A stretch of DNA of 64,000 nucleotides from Luteolibacter rhizosphaerae (lineage in GTDB: Bacteria > Verrucomicrobiota > Verrucomicrobiia > Verrucomicrobiales > Akkermansiaceae), in assembly GCF_025950095.1 (NCBI RefSeq), contig NZ_JAPDDR010000004.1, positions 434,001 through 498,000 of the forward strand, in the 5' to 3' direction. The notes under the pieces are model-generated. The model worked only from the letters and a program-made list of their open reading frames with translations, ran no database searches and was not told where the DNA came from. The stretch's first letter is position 1. Each line of letters opens with the position of its first letter. This document shows positions 28,352-37,699 of this stretch, piece after piece. The translations under genes and the position numbers were made by a program.

Positions 28352-30148
28352 TTAGCGGGGGGAAGGGCGGCGGAAGCGGGCGAGTCCGGCTTGTTGCAGC
28401 CTCGCCCGGTCTTGGGCGGCGGAGCTGCTGGCAGCGGCTTGGGGGGAAAGGAATTCGGCCAGGGACTTCGCGCTCGGGCGGGCGAAGAGATCGGTGATCG
28501 CCAGATCCTTGCCGCTCATCTCGCGCAGGCGCACATGCACCACCGCCAAGTGGATCGAGGTGCCGCCCAGATCGAAGAAGTTCGCCTCGGGATCGGAAAC
28601 CGCTTGGCCCAGGATCTCGCTCCAGAGCTGGAGAACGCGGCCTTCCCACGTGTCGGTGGAGATCGCCGTTTCTGGAGTGGATCGCTCCTCTGCGGCCAAG
28701 GCCAGCCGGTCGATCTTGCCGTTCGGGGTGAGGGGAAAGCTTTCGCGCTGAATGAATTCGCCGGGGATCATGTAGGCCGGCAGCGTGGTGGCTAGATGCG
28801 CTTTCAGGTCCGCGGGCGCACCTTGGACGTGTGCCGTCAGCCGTCCGTCCTTCGCGATCACCACCGCCTCCACCACGGACTCGTGACTGGCCAGTGCCAG
28901 TTCGATTTCCCCGAGTTCGATCCGGAAGCCGTTCACCTTCACCTGATGATCGGCGCGGCCTCGGAATTCCAAAGTTCCGCAGGGCAGGCGGCGGGCCAGA
29001 TCGCCGCTGCGATAGATTCCGCCTGCCAGCGCGAAGGCCTTCGCTGTCCTCTCCGGGTCATTCAGATAGCCGCCGCCGAGGCCGGCTCCGCCGATGCAGA
29101 GCTCACCCAGTTCGCCATCCGGCACGATCGCCAGATCTTCGTCGCGGATGGTCACCGTCACGTTCGGGATCTCATGACCCAGCGGCACGAAACCGAAGGC
29201 ATCGAGGTTCCGGCCGTGCAGGCGGTAGAAGGCGCAGATGTCCGTGCACTCGGTCGGACCGTAGGTGTTCACCACCTCCGCCGCGCCGGATTCAAGCCAC
29301 GAGCGCAGGCGCGGGATCGAGATCGGTTCACCGCCCAGCACCGCGAATCGCAGCGAGATCAGCGCGGTCGCGTCCGTTTCAACCAGTGGATAGAAGGCGC
29401 TCGGCGTGCAGTTGATCAGGGTGATGCCGTGTTGCCGGATCAGCCCGTTGATACGGGAGATGTCGTAGGTTCCGTAGTCATCCAACACCAGCACGCCACC
29501 GCTCAGCAGCGGGGCGAAGAAGTTCTTCTGCGTCAGGTCGAAGCTCGGCGAGCTGATCACCAGCGTCCGGTCGCTCGCGCCGAGGTTCAACTCATGGGCA
29601 TACCATTCGAGCAGGTTGGCGAAGCCGCGGCGGAAGACGGCGGCTGCCTTCGGTTTTCCGGTCGAGCCGGAGGTGAAGATGGCGTAGAGCGGATCGTCAG
29701 GCGTCGCGTAGCTGCGCACCGGGGCTGCATCACCCTTCGCCTCCTCGGAGATCGCGAGCACCTGCGGGGCAGGGAAGCGTGCTCCGAGATCCTCGCGGCT
29801 GATCACGATCTCCAGCCCGGCGGAGGCGATCATGTGCTCCAGTCTTTCGGCGGGGTAGGCGGGATCGAGCGGCACGTACGCGGCCCCGGACTTCACCACG
29901 GCCAGCAGCGCCACGATCAGTTCGATCGAGCGGTCCAAGCCGATCCCGATGTAGCGGCCGGGCCCGGCCCCGAGTTCTTGGAGCTTCTTCGCGAGCGCGT
30001 TGGCACGGGCTTCAAGCTCGCCCGCGCTGATCGAGCGGGTGCCGGCGATAACTGCGGTCTCGTCGGGATTACGCACGGCGCGCGCCTCGAAGGCGGCGAG
30101 TAGACGGTCGGGCAGGAGAGCTTCCAGCTGCTGGGGGGCGGCGGTCAT
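28352..30148 (-). CDS. Nonribosomal peptide synthetase loading module, A-PCP
   Basis: This encodes 598 aa from ATG 30148; the frame is open upstream to 30313, but that part is not domain-like. The A domain has TSGSTGKPK near residue 158, FDLTQKN, NTYGPTECTD, SGDLARR and the A10 lysine in PLTPNGKID. The PCP serine is Ser531 in DLGGTSIHL. There is no condensation domain, so it loads the first unit onto the assembly line. It ends 2 bp before the PKS-NRPS start. Asp235 is kept, which argues for an alpha-amino acid substrate. My hand-read code DLKNVGTDIK matches no code I know. The C-terminal tail is Arg/Ala-rich and may dock with the next protein. Confidence 0.92.
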   Translation of the reverse strand: MTAAPQQLEALLPDRLLAAFEARAVRNPDETAVIAGTRSISAGELEARANALAKKLQELGAGPGRYIGIGLDRSIELIVALLAVVKSGAAYVPLDPAYPAERLEHMIASAGLEIVISREDLGARFPAPQVLAISEEAKGDAAPVRSYATPDDPLYAIFTSGSTGKPKAAAVFRRGFANLLEWYAHELNLGASDRTLVISSPSFDLTQKNFFAPLLSGGVLVLDDYGTYDISRINGLIRQHGITLINCTPSAFYPLVETDATALISLRFAVLGGEPISIPRLRSWLESGAAEVVNTYGPTECTDICAFYRLHGRNLDAFGFVPLGHEIPNVTVTIRDEDLAIVPDGELGELCIGGAGLGGGYLNDPERTAKAFALAGGIYRSGDLARRLPCGTLEFRGRADHQVKVNGFRIELGEIELALASHESVVEAVVIAKDGRLTAHVQGAPADLKAHLATTLPAYMIPGEFIQRESFPLTPNGKIDRLALAAEERSTPETAISTDTWEGRVLQLWSEILGQAVSDPEANFFDLGGTSIHLAVVHVRLREMSGKDLAITDLFARPSAKSLAEFLSPQAAASSSAAQDRARLQQAGLARFRRPSPR

Positions 30149-30407
30149 GCTGTGGGGGCGACGGGGAGATGAGGGGGAAATTAGAAAAAATTCGGGGGCG
30201 CTAACAAGGGCGGGGCGGGGCTTGTCGGCCGATCGGTCATTTCGTTTTCGGAATGCGGCAGCGGCTACGCAAACAGATAAGTGATTCGTTCCTTGTTCTA
30301 TCATGAACCGCAAAATCGGGCATTACGCGATTTCGTAGCGGCGCAGATTCTAAAAATTCCTTGTTGGATGCCACCTAAAATTTTAACATCGCCGTGCTGT
30401 TTACGGA
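30149..30407. other. Divergent intergenic region between the NRPS and exopolysaccharide operons
   Basis: This 259-bp gap is AT-richer than its surroundings, especially 30340-30400, where AAAATT/AATTTT runs occur. Both large operons are transcribed away from it, so it should hold two promoters. I could not fix a convincing -35/-10 pair on either strand. Confidence 0.45.
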
Positions 30408-31655
30408 ATGATCCCCAGAGTCCCACGTACCCCCCGGGTGGTACCATGGATGCTTGCCGCGTTGTCGGCAGCCCCCTTGGTTCCCGCGTCGGGAGAGGAA
30501 GTGCTGCCCGCGATACCCGGCCGTTTGGACGGGGAGCTGGACAGCCGCATCGTGCCTCGGACCGGCTCTCCTTTTGATCCTCAAGCCGGGGAGACGCGTC
30601 AGCAGGAGCTGGAGATGGGCGTCAACATTTCCGCCGTCTACGACGATAATATCTATCTCAGCGCCTCCCGCAAGGAGGCCGATCTGGTGATGCGGGTGGC
30701 CCCCGCGATTCACTACCGCCGCGGCGATAAAGTGAGCGGCGAGGGCGGCTACCTGAGCGTGGCCTATCGCCCGACCGCCGTGGTTTATGCCGACAACAGC
30801 GACAACAGCCGCTTCGACCAGGTGGCCGAGTGGGACATCGGCTGGCGTGGCAAGAAGACCGCGATTTTTTGGAAAGGCGCCGCGCGTCAGTTGGGCGATG
30901 CCACCGCCGATACCGGCGCCCTCACCGATCGCACGGAGTTCTCGAACGAGGTCCGTTTGGCTTGGTCGATCCGCGAGAAGCTCAGCGTCGAGCTGGCAGG
31001 CGGCCGCGAATCCGTCTCCTACGATTCTTCGTCCTACGCCGACTCCGCTCTCAACTACGGGGAGCTGGCTCTCCGCTACACCCACTCGCCCAAGACCCGC
31101 CTTGGCATGATCTACAAGGCCGGGCGCTTCGAGGTGGATGGGGCAGGGGAGCAGACCGTCCAGCGCCTCACCGGCAGGATCGAGTGGACTCCACGCGAGA
31201 AGATCGCCGTGGACCTTGAACTGGGTGGTGAGCATCGCAGCTTCGACCGCGGGTCAGAGACTTCGCCGGTCGTCGAGGGCCGGATCGGCTGGAAACCGAA
31301 GGAGGGCACGGAAGTTTATCTCGCCGGCTACCGCCGCGAGCAGGCATCCGCCTATCTCCCCGGCCAGAACTACACCCAGACTGGTGCCGCGCTCGGCATC
31401 TCGCAGCGCCTTGGCAGCGACTGGACCGCTCGGGTTGAGGGCGGCGTGGAACGTGCTAAATACTCGGTCGTCTCCGGAAACAGCACCGGGGGCCGTGTCG
31501 ACCGCATCCATTTCATCCGCCCCGCCCTCGAATACCGCGTGACCGACGATTTCAGCATGGGGCTCTTCTATCGCTACTCGGAGAACGACTCGAACCGGAC
31601 CGGCCTCGGCCATGAAAACCACTCCGCCGGGGTGGAAATGGGCTACCGCTTCTGA
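30408..31655 (+). CDS. Outer membrane beta-barrel protein of an exopolysaccharide operon (BBP2-like)
   Basis: This encodes 415 aa beginning MIPRVPRTPRVVPWMLAALSAAPLVPASG, a long signal peptide. The mature protein is a series of amphipathic beta strands with aromatic girdles (ISAVYDDNIYLS, MGLFYRYSENDS). It ends in Phe (EMGYRF), the usual Omp85/BAM recognition signal. VYDDNIYLS is common in the beta-barrel porin 2 family found in EpsH/PEP-CTERM and exopolysaccharide loci. It is the first gene before wza-like and wzc-like genes, so it may form or assist the export pore. Confidence 0.8.
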   Translation: MIPRVPRTPRVVPWMLAALSAAPLVPASGEEVLPAIPGRLDGELDSRIVPRTGSPFDPQAGETRQQELEMGVNISAVYDDNIYLSASRKEADLVMRVAPAIHYRRGDKVSGEGGYLSVAYRPTAVVYADNSDNSRFDQVAEWDIGWRGKKTAIFWKGAARQLGDATADTGALTDRTEFSNEVRLAWSIREKLSVELAGGRESVSYDSSSYADSALNYGELALRYTHSPKTRLGMIYKAGRFEVDGAGEQTVQRLTGRIEWTPREKIAVDLELGGEHRSFDRGSETSPVVEGRIGWKPKEGTEVYLAGYRREQASAYLPGQNYTQTGAALGISQRLGSDWTARVEGGVERAKYSVVSGNSTGGRVDRIHFIRPALEYRVTDDFSMGLFYRYSENDSNRTGLGHENHSAGVEMGYRF

Positions 31656-31675
31656 TACGACCCCTGTCCCCCGCC

Positions 31676-32269
31676 ATGAACATCAAGCTTTTCCTCATCA
31701 TCGCCGCCATGATCGGTGCTTTCGCCGCCCTGACCGGCGGGGCCTCGGGCCAAGCTCCCGCAGGCGGCCGCGCGTCGGGCACGATCGGCAGCATGGATAC
31801 CGTGGAGATCCGGGTTTTCCGGGAGGAAGAGCTTACCACGATGGGCCAGCTTTCGCCGAACGGCACCATCACCATGCCCCTGATCGGCGCGGTGAAGATG
31901 GCCGGCCTCACGACCGATCAGGCCGCCGCCGCGATCACCGCAAAGCTGAAGGACGGCTTCCTCGTGAATCCCCAGGTCAGTGTCAGCATCGAGGCCCGCG
32001 TCCGCCGCAGCATCACCGTGCTCGGTCAGGTCCAGAACTCCGGCGTCTTTGAACTCCCGGCGAATCGCAAGCTGACCGTGGTGGAGGCCATCGGCATGGC
32101 GGGCGGCGCGACCCGCATCGCAAATACGAAGAAAATCACGTTAAAGCGTAATACCGGAGGCAAGCCTCAGGTGAGCATTCTCAACCTGAAAGACATCACT
32201 TCCGGCAAGACCGCGGACATCCCGCTGCGGGACGGCGACGTGCTAACCGTTCCCGAAAGCCTGTTCTGA
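31676..32269 (+). CDS. Polysaccharide export protein (Wza-like, Poly_export + SLBB)
   Basis: This encodes 197 aa with the signal sequence MNIKLFLIIAAMIGAFAALTGGASG. The Poly_export domain follows (DTVEIRVFREEEL, SPNGTITMPLIGAVKMAGLT, VNPQVSVSI), and then an SLBB-type segment (RRSITVLGQVQNSGVFELP...VVEAIGMAGGAT). It is about half the length of E. coli Wza and lacks the extra SLBB repeat and the C-terminal outer membrane helix. It probably forms a periplasmic adaptor ring and relies on the preceding barrel protein for the outer membrane pore. It sits 20 bp after that gene. Confidence 0.88.
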   Translation: MNIKLFLIIAAMIGAFAALTGGASGQAPAGGRASGTIGSMDTVEIRVFREEELTTMGQLSPNGTITMPLIGAVKMAGLTTDQAAAAITAKLKDGFLVNPQVSVSIEARVRRSITVLGQVQNSGVFELPANRKLTVVEAIGMAGGATRIANTKKITLKRNTGGKPQVSILNLKDITSGKTADIPLRDGDVLTVPESLF

Positions 32270-32293
32270 TCCTTTCTCCGACCATATCCCCCC

Positions 32294-34507
32294 ATGGCTG
32301 CCCCCCGCAAACCGGAACATCTTCTGACGAATTCGCCGCCTCACGCGGAGCTGGCGACCGTTCAGCCCACTCTCTACCTCTCCAAGGTGGAGCCGGGTCG
32401 GTTGCTTGGCGTGATCATACGCCGAGGCTGGCTCGTGATCCTCGGCATGCTGCTCGCCGTCGGGGCCATGTGGCTCTACGTGAAGAGCGCGCCCAAGATC
32501 TATGTCTCCACCGGCTCGGTGGAAGTGAGCAGTCACGCGCCGGATCCGCTTCGCATCGAAGGACTTACTCAGCAGGACACCAAGGACCTCGAACAGCTCC
32601 GCACCATCGAGGGCAACATGGTTTCCACCGCCGTGCTGCTGCGCGTGGCGAAGGAAAACGGCCTGCTCACCGCCACCGACTTTGCCCCGCCGGGAACCAC
32701 CGAGCAGGGTGTCATCGGCATGCTCTCGAAGCGCGTCCGGGTCGAGCTCAAGCGCGGCACCCGCGTGGTGGCGATCAGCGTGGAGGATACCGATCCCGCC
32801 CGCGCCAAGCGCTTGGTGGAATCCTTGGTCACTGAGTATCAAGCGTGGATCCGCGAGCGCCGCGAGACTGTTACCAAGGAGATGGGCGAGGGGCTCGCGA
32901 AGGAGGAGCAGAAGCTCCGCGAGCAGATGGGCGTCGCAGAAGTCCGTCTCCAGGCTTTCCGCGAGCAGCACCCCGTCCCCGGCCTCGACGAGCGCGAAGG
33001 TGCGGGCCCGGTTTCCGGCCAGCTCGGCAACCTCAACACCCAGCTCTCCCAAGCCAAGTCCGAGCGCCTCCGCCTCGAAGCCGAATACGAGGCCTTCAAG
33101 AAATTCGACCCCGAGGATCCCGACGCACTAGCCGGAATCGGACGTAGCACCTACGCCGATGAAGTGCTCGCCCAAGCCCGGGCATTGCAGGCCAAGGAGT
33201 TGGAATTCTCCCGCGTCAAAGAGCGCTACCTCCACAAGCACCCGGGTTACAAGGAAGTCGCGCAAGAAGTCGAAACTCTCAAAGCCGATCTCGCCGAAGC
33301 CTCCCGCTCCGCCGGTGAAGCCCTCGAGAAAAGCTACCACGTGGCCATGGAGAACGAGGCCAAGCTCCAGGGCGAAGTTGACCAAGCCCGCACGGTCGCC
33401 GTCGGCGTCGAAGGCGTCCGCGCCAAGTTCGACAGCCTCAAGCGCGAAGCCGAGGCTGCCCGCGAACTTCATGCTTCTGTGGACAAGCGTCTCCGCGAAT
33501 CGAATCTCGCCGGCGCCCTCGCCGCGTCCGCCATCACTTGGGCCGAGCCGCCGCTTGTTCCGGAGAAAGCCTCCAAGCCGGTGAAGATGGTCCTCTTCCC
33601 CGTAGCCGCCTTCGCCGGCATGCTCGGCGGGCTGGTCCTGATGGTCGGCTTGGAAGTCGGCGATGGCCGCGTGCGGGATTCCGCCGATGCCGCCCGCGCC
33701 ACCGGCACGCCACTGCTCACCAGCCTCCCGGTCATGCAACCGGGCAGGGAAGGGGACATGGTCCTCCTTTCCGATCCCGCCTCCTCCGAGGCGGAGGCTT
33801 TCCGCCGCCTGCGCGCCGTCCTCCTTCCCGCGCCGGGCAAGCCGGGCGCCCGCACCGTGCTCTTCACCAGCGCCGTGCCCGGCGAGGGCCGCTCGCTCTG
33901 CGCCATGAACTATGCCGCGTCGCTGGCCATGCAAGGGCAGCGCACGCTCCTGCTCGATGCCGACATGCGGCGCCCGGGCTTGAGCCGCCAGCACGTGAAC
34001 GGCGAAGGCCGCGGGCTGGGGGCCTATCTCGCCGGCGATTGCGATCCCGCCAGCGCCTGCTTCCCCACGGCCCTGCCGAATCTCTACCTCCTGTCATCCG
34101 GCCCCATCCGCGGCGATGCCGCTGAACTTCTTTCCGGCACCCGCTTTGCGGCCTTGCTGGAGGATGCCTACCGCTGGTTCGACGCCGTCGTGATCGACAG
34201 TCCTCCGGTGTTGGCTGTCAGCGATGCACTCGCGGTTTCCCGCTACGCGGATCGCGTCTGTCTGATCGTCCGGCAGGACGCCAGCGATCGCAGGAATCTC
34301 AAGAAGACCTCGGAACTTCTTCGCTCGTCGGGCGGAAATTTGATCGGATTTGTCTGGAATGAGCACTCATTCCGAGGCAAAGGAAACTCCGCACCCGAGC
34401 CTGTCATCCCCGTCAGCCATCCGGCGCTTTCAAGCTCCGGTGTGGCGGTGGCGGATGGGCCCGCGGTGAAGGGTGAGGAGGCTGCCCCTACCTCCCCGAT
34501 CGCGTAA
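32294..34507 (+). CDS. Wzc-like exopolysaccharide co-polymerase with BY-kinase domain (Walker A Lys replaced by Arg)
   Basis: This encodes 737 aa. The N-terminal Wzz domain starts with a membrane helix around residues 36-55 (LLGVIIRRGWLVILGMLLAVG). A long coiled coil (about 190-400) and a second helix (MVLFPVAAFAGMLGGLVLMV) follow. The C-terminal kinase-like domain has Walker A PGEGRS at about 530-534, Walker A' LLLDADMRRPG and Walker B AVVIDSPP. The catalytic Walker A lysine is Arg533, which is unusual for the family. The last 50 residues contain no Tyr cluster, so normal autophosphorylation is doubtful. The role would be chain-length control of the polysaccharide. Confidence 0.87.
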   Translation: MAAPRKPEHLLTNSPPHAELATVQPTLYLSKVEPGRLLGVIIRRGWLVILGMLLAVGAMWLYVKSAPKIYVSTGSVEVSSHAPDPLRIEGLTQQDTKDLEQLRTIEGNMVSTAVLLRVAKENGLLTATDFAPPGTTEQGVIGMLSKRVRVELKRGTRVVAISVEDTDPARAKRLVESLVTEYQAWIRERRETVTKEMGEGLAKEEQKLREQMGVAEVRLQAFREQHPVPGLDEREGAGPVSGQLGNLNTQLSQAKSERLRLEAEYEAFKKFDPEDPDALAGIGRSTYADEVLAQARALQAKELEFSRVKERYLHKHPGYKEVAQEVETLKADLAEASRSAGEALEKSYHVAMENEAKLQGEVDQARTVAVGVEGVRAKFDSLKREAEAARELHASVDKRLRESNLAGALAASAITWAEPPLVPEKASKPVKMVLFPVAAFAGMLGGLVLMVGLEVGDGRVRDSADAARATGTPLLTSLPVMQPGREGDMVLLSDPASSEAEAFRRLRAVLLPAPGKPGARTVLFTSAVPGEGRSLCAMNYAASLAMQGQRTLLLDADMRRPGLSRQHVNGEGRGLGAYLAGDCDPASACFPTALPNLYLLSSGPIRGDAAELLSGTRFAALLEDAYRWFDAVVIDSPPVLAVSDALAVSRYADRVCLIVRQDASDRRNLKKTSELLRSSGGNLIGFVWNEHSFRGKGNSAPEPVIPVSHPALSSSGVAVADGPAVKGEEAAPTSPIA

Positions 34508-34606
34508 TGGATTCCCCGGCCCATTTTCTGCTAGTTTTCAAACCAATGACGGCTCCCCCGGTCGTCATCGGATCCCCCGGTCCACATCCCCCTATCCCCC
34601 CGAACC

Positions 34607-36124
34607 ATGAACTGTGCTCCCCCCGCACCGTCCGAGGAGGCGTCCCCCGTGTCGTCGTCCCCGGAAACCCAGGATGATCTCATCCCGCGCTCTTACGAGC
34701 TCCGCCACCGCCACCGCCCTTGGGTAGCTCACCAGAAGCTGGTCGCTGTCAGCTTCCTGGGTGATGCCGCCGTGGTGTTCGTGGCGATGATGCTCGCGTA
34801 CCTCATTCGCTTCGAGAGCAATCTCCAGCACATCGGGGTGGATGATCCGGCGGTAAGCCTCCGTGGCTATGTCGGTCACGTGATTTTCGGCGGGCTGCTC
34901 ATGCTCGTGATGCTCGCGAACTTCCGCGTGCACGATCCGCGCAACTATCTCGCCATCCGCCGCACCTTCACGGTGATCGTGAAGACCTGTGCGCTGTGGC
35001 TTGTCGGGTTCCTCGGGCTCACCCTGATTCTCAAGATCGATCCGGCCATCAGCCGCGCCTATTGCGTGATCGGTGCCGTGATCGCGATGGCGTTGCTCTG
35101 CGGTTGGCGCTGGTTCCTTTACTGCGTGCTGCGCCGCGAGTCCTTCGCCGTCGCGCTGCGTCAGAAGGCGGTTTTTGTTGGCTGGAACGAGGAGTGCAGC
35201 CGTGCGATCGAGCGCTTCAGCGAAGGCCGTGCGCACCAGATCAAGGTGCACGGCGTGATCCTGCCCCCGGGCCGCAAGCTTGATGCCGAACTTCCGGATG
35301 ATGTGCCGGTCTTGGGCGGGTATGATTCCTTCCGTGAGATTGTCCGCAGCTCCGGTGCCGACCTGATCATGGCGGTGGACGGCTGCATGGACCGCCACCA
35401 GATGCTCTTGCTCGCGGAGACCTGCGGCAAGGAGTTCGTGGACTTCAAGCTGGTTCCGAGCTGCTTCCAGATCCTGGTCTCCGGCCTGCAGATCGAGAAC
35501 TTCCACGGCATGCCGGTGCTCGGTATCGGCAAGCTGCCGCTGCACCACGCCTTCAACAACGCGATGAAGCGTGCCATCGACATTGTCGGCGCGATTGCGG
35601 GACTTATCCTGTTCGCCCCGGTGATCACGGCGTTCTGCCTGATGGTCTGGCTCGAGTCCAAGGGGCCGGTGTTCTACAAGCAGCGCCGCATCGGTCTGAA
35701 CGGCCGCCCCTTCCAGATCCTGAAGATCCGCTCGATGAAGCTGGATGCGGAAGCCTCCGGCTCCCCCGGCTGGACTGTGAAGGACGATCCGCGCCGCCTC
35801 AAGGTCGGCAGCTTCATGCGCGAATGGAACATCGATGAACTGCCCCAGTTCCTCAATGTGCTCCGCGGCGAGATGAGCCTCGTCGGCCCGCGTCCCGAGC
35901 GCCCCGAGCTGATCGAAGGCTTCAAGGAAGAGATCCCGCACTACAACGTGCGCCACAACATCAAGCCCGGCGTGACCGGTTGGGCCCAAGTGAACGGCCT
36001 GCGCGGCGACACCTGTTTGCGCGAGCGGGTGAAGTTCGATCTCGATTATATCGAGAACTGGAACTTCTTCCTCGATCTCCAGATCATGGTGATGACCTTC
36101 TTCAACCGCAAGGGAGCCTGTTAG
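34607..36124 (+). CDS. Undecaprenyl-phosphate sugar phosphotransferase (initiating glycosyltransferase)
   Basis: This encodes 505 aa. Several membrane helices lie in the first 170 residues, followed by a CoA-binding-like Rossmann segment (ALRQKAVFVGWNEECSRAI) and the bacterial sugar transferase domain from about residue 320. That domain carries KRAIDIVGAIAGLILFAP, FYKQRRIGLNGRPFQILKIRSM, REWNIDELPQFLNVLRGEMSLVGPRPERPE and KPGVTGWAQVNG, all diagnostic of WbaP/WcaJ/ExoY enzymes. It puts the first sugar-1-phosphate onto undecaprenyl phosphate at the inner membrane. It lies 99 bp after the Wzc-like gene. Confidence 0.93.
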   Translation: MNCAPPAPSEEASPVSSSPETQDDLIPRSYELRHRHRPWVAHQKLVAVSFLGDAAVVFVAMMLAYLIRFESNLQHIGVDDPAVSLRGYVGHVIFGGLLMLVMLANFRVHDPRNYLAIRRTFTVIVKTCALWLVGFLGLTLILKIDPAISRAYCVIGAVIAMALLCGWRWFLYCVLRRESFAVALRQKAVFVGWNEECSRAIERFSEGRAHQIKVHGVILPPGRKLDAELPDDVPVLGGYDSFREIVRSSGADLIMAVDGCMDRHQMLLLAETCGKEFVDFKLVPSCFQILVSGLQIENFHGMPVLGIGKLPLHHAFNNAMKRAIDIVGAIAGLILFAPVITAFCLMVWLESKGPVFYKQRRIGLNGRPFQILKIRSMKLDAEASGSPGWTVKDDPRRLKVGSFMREWNIDELPQFLNVLRGEMSLVGPRPERPELIEGFKEEIPHYNVRHNIKPGVTGWAQVNGLRGDTCLRERVKFDLDYIENWNFFLDLQIMVMTFFNRKGAC

Positions 36125-36162
36125 CGAACCGCCGAACCTTGAGCGTGGAGACTACAACGGGA

Positions 36163-37536
36163 ATGGCGGAGGAAGCGAAGGCCGGTCACTCGGCGCGGCG
36201 GGATCGTTCGATCAAGCTGGCGGTGGCCACCTCCTTCCTCTCGAAGGCCGGCACGGCCTTGTTCCAGTTGCTTTCGATTCCCGTGGCGGTGCGCGTGCTC
36301 AGCCGCGAGGAATTCGGTCTCTACACCACGGTGAACATGACCTTGGCGATGGTGGCCCTGCTCCAGATCGGAGTCGGGCCCTCCCTCGCCCACGGGCTGT
36401 CTCGCGCGAAGGCGAAGGATGACAGTTCCGGAGCCCGCGATCTGGCCTCCACCGCCTTCTTCGTGATGATGGGGATGGCCCTGCTGGCGGGGCTGATCCT
36501 TGCATCGGTGCTTCTCATCGTGCCGCTTCCCGAGCTTTTTGGCAGCGGTTTCGTTGGCAAGGAAAGCGCGCTTCGCCCCGCTTTGTGGACCGGTCTCGCC
36601 CTCTTCTTGCTCCTCTTCGTGCTCAATCTCACCGAGCGGGTGAGGGAAGGCCTCTTGGAAAGCGCCACGAATAATGTTTGGGGTGCGGTCGGTAACGTGC
36701 TGGCCGCGATTGCCGTCGGGGTCGGCATCTTCTTCGTGCCCGAAGTTTGGTATCTTGTCCTCGCCGTGCATGGCTCGGTGGTGATCGCCAAGCTCTGCAA
36801 TACCATCACCCTGTGGAAGAAGCACCCGGATACCCGTCCGGAATGGACCCGCTTCCGCATGCCGGTGGCGAAGCATCTCTTTACCGACGGGCTCGCTTTC
36901 TCCGCCTGCACGCTGGTGACCGGCTATGTGGAATACAGCTTCTGCGGGTGGCTGGTAGGGCGTGAAGCCGGGCCCGCGGCGACAGCTCTCTACGGGATCT
37001 TCGTTTCCATGACGATCATGCAACTCGGCTTCGTGATGATGCTGAGCACGCCTACTTGGCCCGCCGTTGCCGAGGCCTTGGCACGTGGCGATACGGATTG
37101 GGCCAAGCGAGCCGGCAAGCGTCTCTATCTTTACGGCAGCGGCTTCGCGCTTTGCTCCTTCGGCGGGTTGATCCTGCTGGGCCCCTTGGTATTCTCGATC
37201 TGGCTCGGGAAGGATTTCGCGGATACCCCACGCACGCTTTTCGCCTGCTATGCCACCTACTTCGTGGCCCATGTCTGGCGCCATCTGAACCACGCCATGA
37301 TGATCGGCAGCGGCCAAGTGGGACGGCTCGCGCGGATTCAATTCGTGGAGAGCGCGTTGGTGACACTCGCGGCGATCATCGGCCTCCACTACGGTGGAAT
37401 GGGCGCGATGTTGCTCTCGATGGGGACCGTCATTTTTGCGGTGACCGGTTGCATTCTCCCGCGTCTGGTCGGTCACGGGCTGCGCATGTCCGCTCGCGAG
37501 CACGAACCGGCGCTTGGCGTGGTTGCCCGCAGCTGA
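36163..37536 (+). CDS. Oligosaccharide flippase (Wzx/MATE-type polysaccharide transporter)
   Basis: This encodes 457 aa from ATG 36163 (GTG 36145 is an alternative). About 12-14 hydrophobic segments span the protein. The start (IKLAVATSFLSKAGTALFQLLSIPVAVRVLSREEFGLYTT) is the typical opening of Wzx-type flippases. It would move the lipid-linked repeat unit across the inner membrane. Its position 38 bp after the initiating transferase supports this. No Wzy polymerase and no further glycosyltransferases lie in the operon; these must be elsewhere. Confidence 0.87.
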   Translation: MAEEAKAGHSARRDRSIKLAVATSFLSKAGTALFQLLSIPVAVRVLSREEFGLYTTVNMTLAMVALLQIGVGPSLAHGLSRAKAKDDSSGARDLASTAFFVMMGMALLAGLILASVLLIVPLPELFGSGFVGKESALRPALWTGLALFLLLFVLNLTERVREGLLESATNNVWGAVGNVLAAIAVGVGIFFVPEVWYLVLAVHGSVVIAKLCNTITLWKKHPDTRPEWTRFRMPVAKHLFTDGLAFSACTLVTGYVEYSFCGWLVGREAGPAATALYGIFVSMTIMQLGFVMMLSTPTWPAVAEALARGDTDWAKRAGKRLYLYGSGFALCSFGGLILLGPLVFSIWLGKDFADTPRTLFACYATYFVAHVWRHLNHAMMIGSGQVGRLARIQFVESALVTLAAIIGLHYGGMGAMLLSMGTVIFAVTGCILPRLVGHGLRMSAREHEPALGVVARS

Positions 37537-37628
37537 AAGACTTTGCGGCGCTTTCCGTAAGTAGCCTGTCGGACACCTTACGGATTCCGATAAGAGTCTT
37601 TTGTAGAGTGAATTACCGACGCAGGATT

Positions 37629-37646
37629 GCCGTCGGTTCCGACGGC
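37629..37646. repeat. Perfect inverted repeat in the gap before the FN3 gene
   Basis: GCCGTCGG/CCGACGGC is separated by only two bases and lies 53 bp before the next start. It has no T-run, so it reads more like an operator or a leader structure than a terminator. Confidence 0.4.
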
Positions 37647-37699
37647 TGATTCAGCCTTCGACCCTTTGTCCGCACCGGGTTTTCCAGCGAGGGTCGGGT

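Noticed and set aside
34592-35989. Long open frame on the minus strand over the sugar transferase gene
   Set aside because: The plus strand has complete family motifs; the minus frame has the repetitive His/Asp/Glu composition typical of an antisense shadow.
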